Below, one piece after another: positions 20,942 to 20,997 of a stretch of DNA of 20,997 nt. Origin of the DNA: an uncultured Lachnospiraceae bacterium (lineage in GTDB: Bacteria; Bacillota; Clostridia; Lachnospirales; Lachnospiraceae). The DNA lies in contig CAJULA010000039.1 in NCBI GenBank assembly GCA_910587155.1, forward strand, positions 1-20,997, given 5' to 3'. Position 1 is the stretch's first letter; each line of letters begins with the position of its first letter. The notes beneath the pieces are model-generated. The model saw nothing but the letters and a program-made list of their open reading frames with translations. It was not told the DNA's origin and ran no database searches. Both the position numbers and the translations under genes were made by a program.

Positions 20942-20980
20942 CAAAAATCCACCAGTTTTAAATGAACTGATGGATTTTTG
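20942..20980. terminator. Inverted repeat at the window end, possible terminator
   Basis: CAAAAATCCA (20942-20951) pairs with TGGATTTTTG (20971-20980). A one-base mismatch is followed by five further pairs (20953-20957 with 20965-20969) around a 7-base loop. The A and T runs would let it terminate on either strand. It may end a minus-strand gene beyond the window or mark an inserted element. Confidence 0.5.
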
Positions 20981-20997
20981 TAATTCAGATAGAGATT

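Overview
The window is typical of a Gram-positive anaerobe of class Clostridia, most likely a Lachnospiraceae-type gut bacterium. The evidence is the dnaX-ybaB-recR block, the rpsF-ssb-rpsR and gdpP-rplI-dnaB blocks, a DUF5711 beta-propeller next to CvpA, a small DUF951 protein, a glycyl-radical activating enzyme beside a clostridial 2[4Fe-4S] ferredoxin, and strong purine-rich Shine-Dalgarno sequences. The family-level placement is inference.

Layout. 1-62: 3' part of tRNA-Ser(CGA) and its terminator. 138-1399: 6-phosphofructokinase with a clear promoter, a cre-like site and two stacked inverted repeats upstream. 1444-4007: dnaX, ebfC/ybaB and recR (clamp loading and recombination mediation). 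4097-5134: galM. 5135-5496: no convincing gene; instead a strong SD-AUG, a possible three-way-junction RNA fold, an intrinsic terminator and further hairpins. 5497-8028: three envelope-type genes (unknown tail-anchored protein, DUF5711 propeller, CvpA). 8086-9445: an Rpn/PD-(D/E)XK transposase-like gene with its own extended -10 promoter, a structured leader and a 21-bp tandem repeat coding a heptad coiled coil. 9469-11331: aldo/keto reductase, sirtuin and DUF951. 11328-12608: rpsF-ssb-rpsR with promoter and terminator. 12750-17412: gdpP-rplI-dnaB and a MerR-headed coiled-coil protein, ending in a bidirectional terminator. 17450-18509 (minus strand): a 56-residue ferredoxin and pflA. 18618-20635: a membrane-bound AraC-type sensor-regulator. 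20810-20902: a 30-codon lipoprotein signal peptide that runs straight into a stop, apparently a broken solute-binding lipoprotein.

Most of the window is conserved housekeeping DNA for replication, translation and c-di-AMP turnover. The parts that deserve attention are the structured RNA region near 5.2-5.4 kb, the unknown gene at 5497 (perhaps a degenerate MPN-like domain on a membrane anchor), the repeat-bearing Rpn gene with its folded leader, the palindrome in the ferredoxin leader, and the AraC gene followed by a 20-bp-spaced direct repeat and a truncated lipoprotein. I found no CRISPR array, prophage or obvious new defence system.
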